A DNA stretch of 64,000 nt, from positions 43,446-107,445 of the forward strand of contig NW_026614815.1 of assembly GCF_030052815.1 (NCBI RefSeq), read 5' to 3'. Shown here piece after piece: positions 45,947 through 58,500 of the stretch. The translations under genes were made by a program, and so were the position numbers. Every line of letters begins with the position of its first letter. The first letter of the stretch is position 1. The notes beneath the pieces are model-generated. The model made no database searches. It was not told where the DNA came from and saw nothing but the letters and a program-made list of their open reading frames with translations. Source of the stretch: Hevea brasiliensis. Taxonomy: Eukaryota > Streptophyta > Magnoliopsida > Malpighiales > Euphorbiaceae.

Positions 45947-47717
45947 TTATATTTACCATTTAGATTGTTGATTATATGATTTAATTGTGTGTTTGATCAT
46001 GAGATCAAAAGTTCATTGCTGGTTGCAAAGCAAGTTGGCGGCATACTTGAAAAAATACCATCAATGGTGCGCATAGTTTAGCTTCCATGGGTAGTTTAAG
46101 GTTTGGCTTTTAATTCTGCAATTGTTGTATGATCTAAGGCCTATTCTTTGACTAATTAAAGTGTTTAATTAGTAGTTTTTATCACACAATTAAATTATGA
46201 TTCAAATCAGAATTTTAAAAATTGTTTGAATGTCATTCAAATCTGAATTTTAAAAGTTGTTTGAATGTGATTCAAATCTGAATTTTTAAAGTTGTTTGAA
46301 TCATATTTAAATCTGATTTTTTAAAATTGATTGAATAAAAATTCAGATCTGATTTTTTAAAAAATGTTTGAATGTGATTCAAATTTGATTTTTAAAAAAA
46401 TGTTTGAATGTGATTCAAATCTGAATTTTTGAAGTTGTTTGAATGTGATTCAAATCTGAATTTTTAAATTTGTTTGAATGAGATTCAAATCTGAATTTTT
46501 AAATTTATTTGAATCATATTCAAATCTGGATTTTTAAGTTGAACATGAGATATTCAATTTAATTTAAGTATGTATGTTTTATTTAATTGTTAAATAGTGA
46601 TATGCATGATGGATGATCATGGACTATAAAAGACCAATGTGATTGGATTTATTTCTTTTATGTTTCTTTGGGATTGTAAATTAATTAATTTATTTTAATT
46701 TATTTTGGGCATGTATTATTAAGTTTGTAATAATTTTTGGGTTGTAATTTCATTTATTTAAGTTCTTGTAAATTCGCCTTGGTATGCCAATGATTACTAT
46801 GTAATATTGGATTGCAAGAAGTTCAAGGAGGTCAAGAGCATTGGTGGGACCAGTGGGAGGAATTCAAGATTAAGTGTTGATTATGTACTCCTTCAGCAAC
46901 TCTTGTAAAATGAATGAATGAAATGCACCTAGGAATGCCCTGATTCAATTCTTGGTGGCTCATAATTGAATCCCTTAAAAAGTCCATGATCATACCATAT
47001 TTACTGCTTATCCATGAATGCATGAGATGTATGGGAATGTATGCAATTATATGATATATCCATGCTAAATGGATAATGTGCAAAGTGAGACCTTAATAGT
47101 AAATAGAATGACCATAAAATCTTCCAAACAAATGATTAAGTTGGAAATGCTATAATTAAATTAATTATAAAAAAAGCCCTCCATTCGGGCAAATAATTTA
47201 AGAAATTTTAAATAGTTGCATAAGATGCAATTTATTTAAGAGATTTTCTTAAGAATAATTGTTAAGCATGAGATGTTGTAAATATGTAAATGGTTTAGTG
47301 GCCAATATTGGATGTACCTGAGGACATTAAAATTATTTGCATAATTACTGGCTCAATGGGATCAACTTAACTAATGCAAGATAAGTCAATAATGGATGTA
47401 CCTGAGATTTTGAGCATTAGGGGCTAGGTAAAGGATTGAACCTCACATGAGATGTGATGGGCAAGGAGTTGCTCACTTATAGTTTATTGTAATTCCAATA
47501 ATTGATGTACCTGAGGATGATCAATAGAATTATAAGAATTCAATCACCCACTAGAAATCCATCCAACTAGGATTTCCGTTTTCTACTTTGGAAGTGTAGG
47601 ATTCGCTAAGTTAGTGGGAGGACCAATTTGATTAAAAGACCATAATCATTTTGGTTAATTACATGATACATTTACCAATTAATCTGGTTATTTTCTGCAG
47701 TTAATTTTTTGATAAAA
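45947..47717 (+). other. D2 leader
   Basis: Type II cassette (about 46010-46110), tandem array (46194-46535) and three gag-proximal motifs (about 47305-47518). A short patch near 47160-47215 has unusual substitutions. Confidence 0.87.
46194..46535 (+). repeat. Leader tandem repeat (~34-bp units), D2
   Basis: About ten units of TTTGAATGTGATTCAAATCT type. Confidence 0.9.
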
Positions 47718-48570
47718 ATGAGCACAAAATAACCACCACCATCCAATATCCTTGCAAGCATACTTGATCACAATAGGTTGACAGGACCTAATCTGTCTGA
47801 TTGGCTAAGAAATTTGAAACTTGTCCTGAACCTTGAACATATAGGATATGTTCTAGATTCAAATGTTCCTGGTCCCTTACCTCCAGAGGCCACACAAGAG
47901 GAACATGAAACTTTGGACAAGTGGAAGGAGCATGATATGAGAGCTAAGTGTTACATGCTTGCTTCCATGAGTAATGAGTTACAGAAGCAACATGAGAACA
48001 TGCAGAGTGCGAGTGAGATCCTCCTTCACCTACAAGAGTTGTATGGTGAGCACAGTAGGAATGCTAGGTATGAGATATCTAGACAGCTATTCCGTATGAG
48101 GATGTCTGAGGGACAGAATGTTGGGGATCATGTCCACAAGATGATTCGGATGATTGAGCAGTTGGAACATCTTGACTTTAACATGGATTTCCAACTACAG
48201 ACGGATTTGATCCTTCAGTCCCTTCCTGAGTCTTTTGGGAATTTTGTGACAAATTTCCATATGACTAAACAGGAATGCACCTTAGCTGGTTTACTCAACA
48301 TGCTGGTTATTGCCCAAAAGAATATGCCAGGCAATAAAGGAAAAGAGATAGCTTTGGTTGCATCTTCTTCTACTGGAAAGTCCAACAAGAAGAAGGGCAA
48401 TAAGAAAAAGAAACCTCGATTCTGGTCCTTCCAAGAAAATAGCTAAGCAGAAAAGGAAGACTAAAGTCATGGTGGCAAAGGAAAGTGTTTCCATTGCCAA
48501 GGATGGGCACCTGGAAAAGGAACCGCCAGAGTATCTTGCTTCTCAAGGACAAGAAGGATAAACCTTCGGA
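47718..48570 (+). pseudogene. gag: D2 gag, best-preserved gag of the window
   Basis: ATG at 47718-47720, with codon 5 as TAA (47730-47732) in place of CAA. From there the gag frame is open to 48446 (about 240 codons). It includes a copia-type gag domain ('DWLRNLKLVLNLEHIGYVL', 'MDFQLQTDLILQSLPESFGNF') and the basic 'KGNKKKKPR' tail. It then shifts by one base at CCTCGATTCTGG, where other copies read CCTCAGATTCCTGG (a CAG site). The CCHC knuckle lies at about 48479-48530 with one copy of the 23-bp sequence, followed by a DGHL/KEPPEYL remnant of the second half. It is the reference for what the repeat-bearing copies have lost. Confidence 0.9.
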
Positions 48571-49036
48571 AGGTATGTCCATATCTTGTTATTTAGATTC
48601 TGATGATACTCATAGTTCATCTACAGCTTGAGTTTTAGATACTGGTGCCAGTTCTCACATTTCTAATGATATGCAGGAACTAGCAAATAGTAGCAGCTTG
48701 CGTTCTCAAGATGTTAGAGTCCGGATTGGCAATGGCTCAACTGTTGAAGCTTTAGCCATAGGATCTAAATCTTTTTACATGTTTGGACATGTTTTGTGTT
48801 TGGATAATATTTTATATGTACCTGATGCTTTTAAGAACATCATTTCTATATCTAGTTTGACTAGAAATGGCTATGAATTTCAGTTCACTGATGATGTTTG
48901 CAGTATTTATTTTGGAAATAAATATATTGGTTCGGGTTATATGAATGATGGTCTTTATTATTTGGATAATAATGACAAACACAAATTGAATGCAAGTGAT
49001 CTAAAAGAATGCAATGCCATGATGAAAACCAACTCA
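48571..49036 (+). pseudogene. pol: D2 protease and start of the integrase linker, truncated
   Basis: The stop TGA at 48629-48631 precedes 'VLDTGASSH' (Asp 48638-48640). D1 has TAG at the same codon, where copia elements commonly have Trp. The protease is then open from 48671 to 49048 ('IGNGSTVEALAIGSKSF', 'NILYVPDAFKNIISISSLTRNG', 'FTDDVCSIYF'), making this the most complete protease frame here. It stops where integrase should begin, at ACCAACTCAAG (about 49036), and meets the next LTR at 49043. Confidence 0.88.
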
Positions 49037-49042
49037 AGAAAT

Positions 49043-50246
49043 TGTTAGTAGTATGCCCTAGAGCATATCATTTAGTATGTATCTTGTACATATTTTATTA
49101 ACAAAAGGCATTTCCACTTTTCTGTTTATATAATATATTTATGTGTAATAGAAAAGGTCCATTGATATTTTGTTAGAAATATTATTCTTAAGTTGTTAAG
49201 AATATGAGTGACAATATTTCTAGCACAAAGTATTATAAATAGGTTCACAATCGAGGATACTTCATAATAAGGACATGACTTATCCAGAAAGATTGTATTC
49301 ATGTTTTTTCCCAAGTTATTTATATGAGATATAAATAAGATGGAATGGTGAGTCTCATACCATATAACAAACATGATAGGCACTTATAAATGATAAGTAG
49401 GTCAACTAAGGTGACACTTATGACAAGCACATGGAGTTTACTCTTGTCAATGTTTTGTCATAAATCATATCGAGGCATATATTCTTTAGACCGAGATAGC
49501 ACAGATTATCTTGTATATAGGTAGTTTGAGTTTGATCGCTTTCATACTTGTACTGTGTATGGGTATATGGGCATGTGTTGGCTCCTACTAGTTATATATG
49601 GAGGTAGGTGTTGATCAAGATGGAATCTATTCTTCTAAGTAAATAGAGATAAAATCCTATGTTCATTTAATTGTTCTTGATGTTTCAAGTTCCTGGCAGA
49701 CAGATAGATTTATTCGAAAGAGTTTCGATTAGAAAATCTTTTAATCAAGAACTGGAATTAAAAGAGAACATAATATTCATAGCAAATGGAGTTTGACATA
49801 AACCATGACTCAGCTTGAGTTGGGATTTTGTAACAGAGATTCTAGTGCATGGTAACATATGATTATAGGTTCATTTAAGGTAAACCTTATTCCTAATTGG
49901 GTGGCCATGGCATGCTATGCTAGGTGTTAACCATGGTCTATGAGGTTCATAAAATGATTTAGAGAAATCATTTATGGTAAGAAAGAGTTCTGATGATATT
50001 AAGAGTTGACATAGGTGTTCTTAGTGTGGACAAGCTATTCAAGGGCTGCCATAGGTGTTCTTGGTGTGGACAATCTAGAGGGACAACATCTGGTGTCCTG
50101 AAGACGAATCTCAAAGGCGCAGAAACACTGCAGTGCATCAAGAGGTTAGTGTAATCGTTCTTGATTTAATCTAGGGTTCTAAAATTAATCTGATTAATTT
50201 TAAAATCTTAAATGGCAAATACAGATCCAAAAACATATTAAAAGGT
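49043..50246 (+). repeat. Rearranged LTR: internal deletion, junction duplication, 3' truncation
   Basis: It starts at TGTTAG with no PPT before it. At about 50007 it jumps from 'AAGAGTTGA' past roughly 0.8 kb, including the promoter, to CATAGGTGTTCTTAGTGTGG. A stretch of about 40 bp is then repeated (GTGTTCTT...GTGTGGACAA, 50010-50036 and 50050-50075). At about 50245 it breaks off before its last ~130 bp and enters pol. Confidence 0.85.
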
Positions 50247-51552
50247 TTGGAGACCAGATCAGAAAAAGGTCGATTTGTTGGATATCCAAAAGATAGTTTT
50301 GAATATTATTTTATTTGCCTACTTCACAAAAGGTTGTTATAAGTAGAGATGCCACATTTCTTGAACAACGGTTTGTTCAAGAAGTAGGCAAAGGAAGGCA
50401 AATAGAGTTAGAATTGGAGACTTCTGACCAAGCAACAGATCATATGGATATAGATCCATCTAGTCAACCAATACCCATTGATGAAACATCTACAGCTATT
50501 CCTCGTAGAACAACCAGGGTATCTCACCCACCAGTGAGATATGGTTTTCTTCATGAAGAGTTGTCTACTCATGAAGAAGTAGATCATGGGGATGATCCAC
50601 TTACCTATGAAGAAGCTATATCAGATATAGACTCTTCAAAATGGATTGAAGCTATGAAATCCGAGATTGATTCCATGTATAAGAATCAAGTTTGGGATCT
50701 TGTTGACCCACCTGAAGGTATTGTACCTATAGGGAACAAATGGGTTTTCAAGAAGAAAATTGGTTCTGATGGAAAGGTAGAGACATATAAGGCAAGGCTA
50801 GTAGCGAAAGGGTTTTGCCAAAGGCAAGGAATTGACTATGAGGAGACTTTCTCGCCTGTTGCTATGCTTAAATCAATTAGGATTTTATTAGCAATAGCTG
50901 CATACTATGATTATGAGATTTGGCAGATGGATGTCAAAAGAGCTTTTCTCAATGGATACATTGAAGAAAACATTTTCATGGAACAACCTAAGTGATTTGA
51001 ATCCCAAGATGGTTCCAAGGTATGCAAGCTAAAGCGATCTATTTATGGGTTGAAACAAGCTTCAAGGAGTTGGAACATTCGTTTTGATGAAGCCATTAAA
51101 TCCTTTGGTGTTATCAAAAATGAGGATGAGCCATGTGTATATAAGAAGGTTAGTAGCGATTGCTATCACTTTCCTTGTCTTATATGTGGATGACATCTTG
51201 TTGATGGGTAATGACACGGGTATGTTGACAACTATAAAGGTATGGTTGTCAAATACATTCTCCATGAAAGACTTAGGGGAGGCAACCTATATTCTTAGGA
51301 TTCGCATCTATAGAGATAGAGTGAAAAGAATAATTGATTTATCCCAAAGTCTATACTTGGAAAAGGTGTTAAAGAGGTTTAACATGCTTGATTCCAAGAG
51401 AGGATTGTTACCAGTGAGACATGGTATCCATCTTTCTAAAGAGATGTCTCCAAAGACACCTGAAGAAAGAGATAAGATGGCCAGGATTCCATATGCTTCG
51501 GCTATTGGAAGTTTAATGTTGTGTACTAGGTCGGATATCGCATATTCTGTTG
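50247..51552 (+). pseudogene. pol: Pol fragment between two broken LTRs (integrase tail, RT)
   Basis: Begins in the integrase C-terminal region ('RSEKGRFVGYPKDSF') and runs through reverse transcriptase. The frame 50315-50995 holds '[10 protein letters not shown]' and 'QMDVKRAFLNGY' and ends at a TGA in 'EQPK*', where other copies have GGA or GGG. The frame 51084-51569 has YVDD at 51183-51194 and continues to the 'GSLM' region. RNase H is missing. Both borders are illegitimate joins to LTR sequence, so this piece belongs to no intact element. Confidence 0.88.
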
Positions 51553-53195
51553 TCTTGTATATCGCATAATCTTTAGACCTAAGATAGCACAGTTATCTTG
51601 TATATAGGCAGTTTGAGTTTGATACTGCTTTCATACTTGTACTGTGTATGGGTATATGGGCATCTGTTGGCTCCTACTAGTTATATATGGAGGTAGGTGT
51701 TGATTAAGATGGAATCTGTTCCTCTAAGTAAATAGAGTTAAAATCCTATGTTCATTTAATTGTTCTTGATGTTTCAAGTTCCTGGCCAGGACAGATAGAT
51801 TTATTCAGAAAAGAGTTTACGATGAGAAAATCTTTTAATCAAGAACTGGAATTAAAAGAGAACATAATATTCATAGCAAATGGAGTTTGACATAAACCAT
51901 GACTCCGGCTTGAGTTGGGATTTTTATATGAAGAGAGATTCTAGTGCATGGTAACATATGATTATAGGTTCATTTAAGGTAAACCTTATTACTAATTGGG
52001 TGGCTATGGCATGCTATGCTAGGTGTTAACCATGGTCTATGAGGTTCATAAAATGATTTAGAGAAATCATTTATGGTAAGAAAGAGTTCTGATGATATTA
52101 AGAGTTGATATCATGTCTCATTGCCAATTAGTGATGAGCCTAGTAAGTCACACACATACACAAGTTATCACCTAATTAAATATGATTTAATTAATTAATT
52201 AAAGAGTTTAATTGATTAATTAAATAGGTTTGGTTTGCAATTAGATTGCAAAGTCCCTAGCATGACTTGAAACCAAATCTAGATTATTGGATGTATAATA
52301 TAAGTTAAATTTATATTTAAAGTGTTTAAATATGAATTTAATTAATGAGAAATTAATTAATAAATTTATGTTTGATATAAATTAATTAGAAGAAGAAAAT
52401 AATTATTTTGGGTTAAGAACTCAAAATTAAGACACAGGGGCATTTTGGTCATTTTGCAGTGTGACACGTGGCACCATGAGATGGTGACACATGGCATAAC
52501 ACATAAGTTTGCCAAATGTTTTTTAATCATGTAAGATGATTAAAATCAAGATTAAATATAGGTTTGACACTTGGCACAATGTGATTGGGTCACTTAAACC
52601 TAGAGCTAATCAAAGGGTGACATGTAGCAAGGGTTTAATGTGTTAACCTAGCTATTTAAGTGTTGTTATGAGAAAATAAAAGACAACCAGCAGCCACACT
52701 CCTTTTTCACGCCACTTTGAGGGTTTCTATCTCTTCTTCTTCATCTCTTATCAATTCAAAGAGATTAGCCATCAATCTCTTGAATTAAGAACACTAGAAA
52801 TTGTTTCTAGTGTCCTGTTTACATCTTTAATCTCTTAAAAGGCAGAACTTGATTTTCTAATTAATAGAAAAGCTTTAGAAGCTATTCAAGGGCTGCCATA
52901 GGTGTTCTTGGTGTGGACAAGCTAGAGGACAACATCGGTGTCCTGAAGGCGAATCTCAAAGCGCATGACACATGCGATTGCATCAAGAGGTTAGTGTAAT
53001 CGTTCTTGATTTAATCTAGGGTTCTAAAATTAATCGATTAATTTTAAAATCTTAAATAGCAAATACAGATCCAAAAACATATTAAAATAGTTTTAATATG
53101 TTGTTTATCATTGAAATCAAATAGATAAAAATAAATCTTGCATGATGCATGTGACCTTATGTGAAAATTTATATGGTATAATTGTGTTTCATTCA
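51553..53195 (+). repeat. 5'-truncated LTR joined to pol, degraded 3' end
   Basis: Lacks its first ~430 bp, entering at 'GCATAATCTTTAGACC' (about 51563). The last 40 bp are eroded: 'GTGTTTCATTCA' replaces the usual TTTTTCACGCTTCCGTTCCTTCA. The promoter motifs are kept (52465-52470, 52653-52660). Confidence 0.87.
52465..52660 (+). promoter_or_regulatory. LTR promoter motifs: G-box and TATA-like box
   Basis: CACGTG at 52465-52470 and TATTTAAG at 52653-52660. It could still drive unit D3, although the upstream U3 is truncated. Confidence 0.5.
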
Positions 53196-53197
53196 AT

Positions 53198-53209
53198 TGG
53201 TATGAGCCA
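53198..53209 (+). other. Primer-binding site, D3 (2-bp shorter)
   Basis: TGGTATGAGCCA, where other copies read TGGTATCAGAGCCA. The lost bases are at CAG. Confidence 0.85.
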
Positions 53210-54965
53210 CTATATTTGCCATTTAGATTGATGTTTGTATGATTTAATTGTGTGTTTGATCATGAGATCAAAAGTTCATTGCTGGTTGCAAAGCAAGTTG
53301 GCGGCATACTTGAAAAAACACCATCAATGGTGCGCATGGTTTGGCTTCCATTGGTGGTTTAAGGTTTGGCTTTTAATTCTGCAATTGTTGTATGATCTAA
53401 GGCCTATTCTTTGACTAATTAAAGTGTTTAATTAGTAGTTTTTATCACACAATTAAATTATGATTCAAATCAGAATTTTAAAAATTGTTTGAATGTGATT
53501 CAAATCTGAATTTTAAAAGTTGTTTGAATGTGATTCAAATCTGAATTTTTAAAGTTGTTTGAATCATATTTAAATCTGATTTTTTAAAATTGATTGAATA
53601 AAATTCAGATCTGATTTTAAAAAAAATGTTTGAATGTGATTCAAATCTGATTTTTAAAGTTGTTTGAATGTGATTCAAATCTGAATTTTGAAGTTGTTTG
53701 AATGTGATTCAAATCTGAATTTTTAAATTTGTTTGAATGAGATTCAAATCTGAATTTTTAAATTTATTTGAATCATATTCAAATCTAGATTTTAAGTTGA
53801 ATATGAGATATTCAATTTAATTTAAGTATGTATGTTTTATTTAATTGTTAAATAGTGATATGCATGATGGATGATCATGGACTATAAAAGACCAATGTGA
53901 TTGGATTTATTTCTTTTATGTTTCTTTGGGATTGTAAATTAATTAATTTATTTTAATTTATTTTGGGCATGTATTATTAAGTTTGTAATAATTTTTGGGT
54001 TGTAATTTCATTTATTTAAGTTCTTGTAAATTCGCCTTGGTATGCCAAGGATTACTATGTAATATTGGATTGCAAGAAGTTCAAGGAGGTCAAGAGCATT
54101 GGTGGGACCGGTGGGAGGAATTCAAGATCAAGTGTTGATTATGTACTCCTTCTGCAACTATTGTAAAATGAATGAATGAAATGCACCTAGGAATGCCCTG
54201 ATTCAATTCTTGGTGGCTCAATTGAATCCCTTAGAAAGTCCATGATCATACCATATTTCTGCTTATCCATGAATGCATGAGATGTATGGGAATGTATGCA
54301 ATTATATGATATATGCATGCTAAATGGATAATGTGCAAAGTGAGACCTTAATAGTAAATAGAATGACCATAAAATCTTCCAAACAAATGATTAAGTTGGA
54401 AATGCTATAATTAAAGTAATTATAACATAGGCCCTCCATTGGGGCAATTATTTTAAGAAATTTTAAATAGTTGCATAAGATGCAATTTATTTAAGAGATT
54501 TTCTTAAGAATAATTGTTAAGCATGAGATGTTGTAAATATGTAAATGGTTTAGTGGCCAATATTGGATGTACTGAGGACATTAAAATTATTTGCATAATT
54601 CTGGCTCAATGGGATCAACTTAACTAATGCAAGATAAGTCAATAATGGATGTACTGAGATTTTGAGCATTAGGGGCTAGGTAAAGTTGAACCTCACATGA
54701 GATGTGATGGGCAAAGAGTTGCTCACTTATAGTTTATTGTAATTCCAATAATGGATGTACGAGGATGATCAATAGAATTATAAGAATTCAATCACCCACT
54801 ATTAATCCATCCTAATAGGATTTCCTTTTTCTACTATGGTAGTGTAGGATTAGCTAAGTTAGTGGGAGAACCAATTTGATTTTAATTAAATAATCATTTT
54901 GGTTTATTACATAATACATTTAATAATTAATCTGGTTATTTTCTGCAGTTAATTTTATGATAAAA
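53210..54965 (+). other. D3 leader
   Basis: Type II cassette (about 53270-53370) and tandem array (53456-53795). The three gag-proximal motifs (about 54560-54765) are each altered at CCTGAG only. The last ~140 bp (54795-54935) carry a patch of other substitutions. Confidence 0.86.
53456..53795 (+). repeat. Leader tandem repeat (~34-bp units), D3
   Basis: About ten units of TTTGAATGTGATTCAAATCT type. Confidence 0.9.
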
Positions 54966-55807
54966 ATGATCACAAAACAACCACCACCATCAATATCCTT
55001 GCAAGCATACTTGATCACAATAGGTTGACAGGACCTAATCATGCGATTGGCTAAGAAATTTGAAACTTGTCTGAACCTTGAACATATAGGATATGTTCTA
55101 GATTCAAATGTTCTGGTCCCTTACCTCCAGAGGCCACACAAGAGGAACATGAAACTTTGGACAAGTGGAAGGAGCATGATATGAGAGCTAAGTGTTACAT
55201 GCTTGCTTCCATGAGTAATGAGTTCTGAAGCAACATGAGAACATGCGAGTGCGAGTGAGATCCTCCTTCACCTACAAGAGTTGTATGGTGAGCACAGCGA
55301 GAATGCTAGGTATGAGATATCTAGGCAATTTCCGCATGAGGATGTCGAGGGACGAGAATGTTGGGGATCATGTCCACAAGATGATTCGGTGATTGAGCGG
55401 TTGGAACATCTTGACTTCAACATGGATTTCCAACTACTGACGGATTTGATCCTTGATCCCTTCACAGGTCTTTTGGGAAATTTTGTGACAAATTTCCATA
55501 TGACTCACAGGAATGCACCTTAGTGGTTTACTCAACATGCTGGTTATTGCCCAAAAGAATATGCCGGGCAATAAAGGAAAAGAGGTAGCTTTGGTTGCAT
55601 CTTCTTACCTTGGAAAGTCCAACAAGAAGAAGGGCAATAAGAAAAAGAAACCTCAGATTCTGGTCCTTCTAAGAAAATAGCTAAGCAGAAAAGGAAGACT
55701 AAAGGCGATGAAGGCAAAGGAAAGTGTTTCCACTTGCCAGCGGAAAGTGTTTCCATTGCCAATAAGAAAGTGTTTCCATTACCGATGAAAGTGTTTCCAT
55801 TGGCGGT
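54966..55807 (+). pseudogene. gag: D3 gag with 23-bp knuckle repeats
   Basis: Start codon at 54966-54968 (ATGATCAC, where others have ATGAGCAC). It has CAA, not TAA, at codon 5. The protein can be followed over its whole length, but the frame changes many times: near 54991 (a C lost in CATCCAAT), 55227, 55246, 55300, 55330, 55391, 55437 and 55522. Nearly all of these are at CAG, CTG or CCTGG in the reference copy. The basic tail is followed by the 23-bp array (55719-55807); the knuckle second half and protease are missing. Confidence 0.86.
55719..55807 (+). repeat. 23-bp knuckle repeats, four units (D3)
   Basis: Four units of AAAGTGTTTCCA with 22-23 bp spacing; the short ones have lost a base at CAG. 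Confidence 0.92.
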
Positions 55808-58486
55808 ATAGCAATCTAAATGAAAGCAATGCCATGGTGAAAAACAACTCAAGTTCAAAATATATTTGGCACTTAAGGTTATGTCATGTTGCGAGAAGAT
55901 AGGATTACAAAATTGGAGAAAATGGGGATTCTATCCTCATTGGACTCTGAGCCTACTCCAACTTGTGAATCTTGCCTTGAGGCAAAATGACTAGATCACC
56001 CTTTGTTGGACAAGGGCTAAGATTTGAAAATATTTTGGAGCTAATACATAGTGATGTATGTGGTCCATTTAAAGAAATGGCTAGAGGGCTTTCATTATTT
56101 TATTACCTTTCTTGATGATAAATCAAGGTTTGGGTATTTGTATTTGATGAAATACAAACATGAATCTTTTGAAAAGTTCAAAGAATTTAAATCTGAGTAG
56201 AAAATCAAGCGGAAAGAATATTAAAGCTCTTGATCGGATCGTGGAGGTGAATATTTGAGTCTTGAATTTGATGAATACTTGAGAGAGCATGGCATTGTTT
56301 CTCGGTGACTCCTCCGAGAGCATACAATTTGAATGGTGTATCTGAAGGAGAAATCGTACCCTATTGGATATAGTGCGTAGTATGATGAGCTATCTTGATA
56401 TGCCAATCTCCTTTTGAGGATTTGCATTAGAATCGACTTTGTATATTCTGAATAGGATTCCATCAAAATCGGTTTCTTCCACACCTTATGAGATATGGCA
56501 TGGAAGAAAACCAAGTCTTAAGCATGTTAAGATTTGGGGTTGTCGACTTATATCAAAAAGTGAACAACGATAAATTGGAGACCGGATCGAGAAAAGGTCG
56601 ATTTGTTGGATATCAAAGATAGTTTTGGATATTATTTTTATTTGCCTACTTCACAAAGGTTGTGATAAGTAGAGATGCCACATTTCTTGAACAACAGTTT
56701 GTTCAAGAAGGAGGCAAAGGAAGGCAAATAGAGTTAGAATTGGAGAATTACGACCAACCAAGCGATCGGATGGATATAGATCCATCTAGTCAACCTATAC
56801 CGTTGATGAAACATCTACAATTGTTCCTCGTAGAACAACGAGGTATCTCACCCACGGTGAGATATGGTTTTCTTCATGAAGAAGAACAAGAGTTGTCTAC
56901 TCATGAAGAAGTAGATCATGGAGATGATCCACTTACCTATGAAGAAGCTATATCGGATATAGACTCTTCAAAATGGATTGATGCTATGAAATCAGAGATT
57001 GATTCCATGTATAAGAATCAAGTTTGGGATCTTGTTGACCCACACAAGGTATTGTACCTATAGGGAACAAATGGGTTTTCAAGAAGAAAATTGGTTACGA
57101 TGGAAAGGTAGAGACCTATAAGGCAAGGCTAGTAGCGAAAGGGTTTCGCCAAAGGCAAGGAATCGACTATGAGGAGACTTTCTACTGTTGCCATGCTTAA
57201 ATCAATTAGGATTTTATTAGCAATAGTGCATACTATGATTATGAGATTTGGCGGATGGATGTCAAAATAGCTTTTCTCAATGGATACATTGAAGAAAACA
57301 TTTTCATGGAACAACCTAAGGGATTTGAATCCCAAGATGGTTCCAAGGTATGCAAGCTAAAGCGATCCATTTATGGGTTGAAACAAGCTTGAGGAGTTGG
57401 AACATCCGTTTTGATGAAGCCATTAAATCCTTTGGTTTTATCAAAAATGAGGATGAGCCATGTGTATATAAGAAGGTTAGTGACAGTGCTATCACTTTCC
57501 TTGTCTTATATGTGGATGACATCTGTTGATGGGTAATGACACGGGTATGTTGTGACTATAAAGGTATGGTTGTCAAATACATTCTCCATGAAAGACTTAG
57601 GGAGGCAACCTATATTCTTGGGATTCGCATCTATAGAGATAAGCGAAAAGAATAATTGGTTTATCCCAAAGTCTATACTTGGAAAAGGTGTTAAAGAGGT
57701 TTAACATGCTTGATTCCAAGAGAGGATTGTTACCAGTGAGACATGGTATCCATCTTTCTAAAGAGATGTCTCCAAAGACACTGAAGAAAGAGATAAGATG
57801 GCGAGGATTCCATATGCTTGGCTATTGGAAGTTTAATGTATGCAATGTTGTGTACTAGGCGGATATCGCATATCTTTATTAGTTTGACTAGCGGTATCAA
57901 TCCAATCGAGTTTGGAACAACTGGATAGGTGTCAAGAATATCCTTAAGTACTTGAGAAGAACTAGGATTTATTCTTGATTTATGGAGTGGAGACTTGCAA
58001 TTGGATGGTTATCTGATTACGATTTCCAATCGGATATCGATGATAGAAAGTCTACCTCTAGATATGTGTTCATTTGTAATGGAGAGTGCGATCGGTTGGA
58101 AGAGTTCCAAGCGAGCATTGCAGATTCCACTCTGAAGTGAGTATATTCTTGCATCGAATCTTGCAAAGGAAATTGTTTGGATAAAGAAGTTCGTGTGAGA
58201 ACTTACGGTAGTTCCTTCCATTGAGTCGGCGGTTCCACTACCTTTGTGACAACAATGGAAGCGATCATCTGAGCTAAGGAACTAAGGTCTCACCCAAAAT
58301 CCAAACACATAGAAAGGCACTACCACATTATCGGACATATAGTTGGGCAAAGCGATATAGCCATGCGAGAAAAATAACATCAATTTGAAAAATTTAGCTG
58401 ATCCATTCACTAAGCCTTTGTCACAAGCTCAATTAGACTGACATCTTGAGAAGATGGGTCTAAGGTATTGTAATGAATGGCTCTAG
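55808..58486 (+). pseudogene. pol: D3 pol: integrase, reverse transcriptase, RNase H
   Basis: Integrase: first Asp 56053-56055, second Asp 56237-56239, Glu 56344-56346. The apparent D-to-E spacing is one residue short because of a base loss. Reverse transcriptase begins in the frame 56662-57063, then breaks, with YVDD at 57509-57520. RNase H ends at TAG 58484-58486. Frame breaks near 55891, 55978, 56200, 56302, 56575, 57047, 57186 and others coincide mostly with CAG/CTG or CCWGG in less altered copies. If these are base-calling errors, the true copy may be close to intact apart from the missing protease. Confidence 0.88.
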
Positions 58487-58490
58487 TGCT

Positions 58491-58500
58491 AGTGGGAGAT
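58491..58500 (+). other. Polypurine tract, D3
   Basis: AGTGGGAGAT immediately before the LTR at 58501. Confidence 0.85.

Larger units (their letters stand above)
43834..50246 (+). mobile_element. Copia unit D2, pol mostly deleted
   Basis: LTR, PBS, leader, gag, protease and the start of the integrase linker, then a direct jump into a truncated LTR at 49043. About 2.7 kb of pol and the PPT are missing. Confidence 0.88.
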
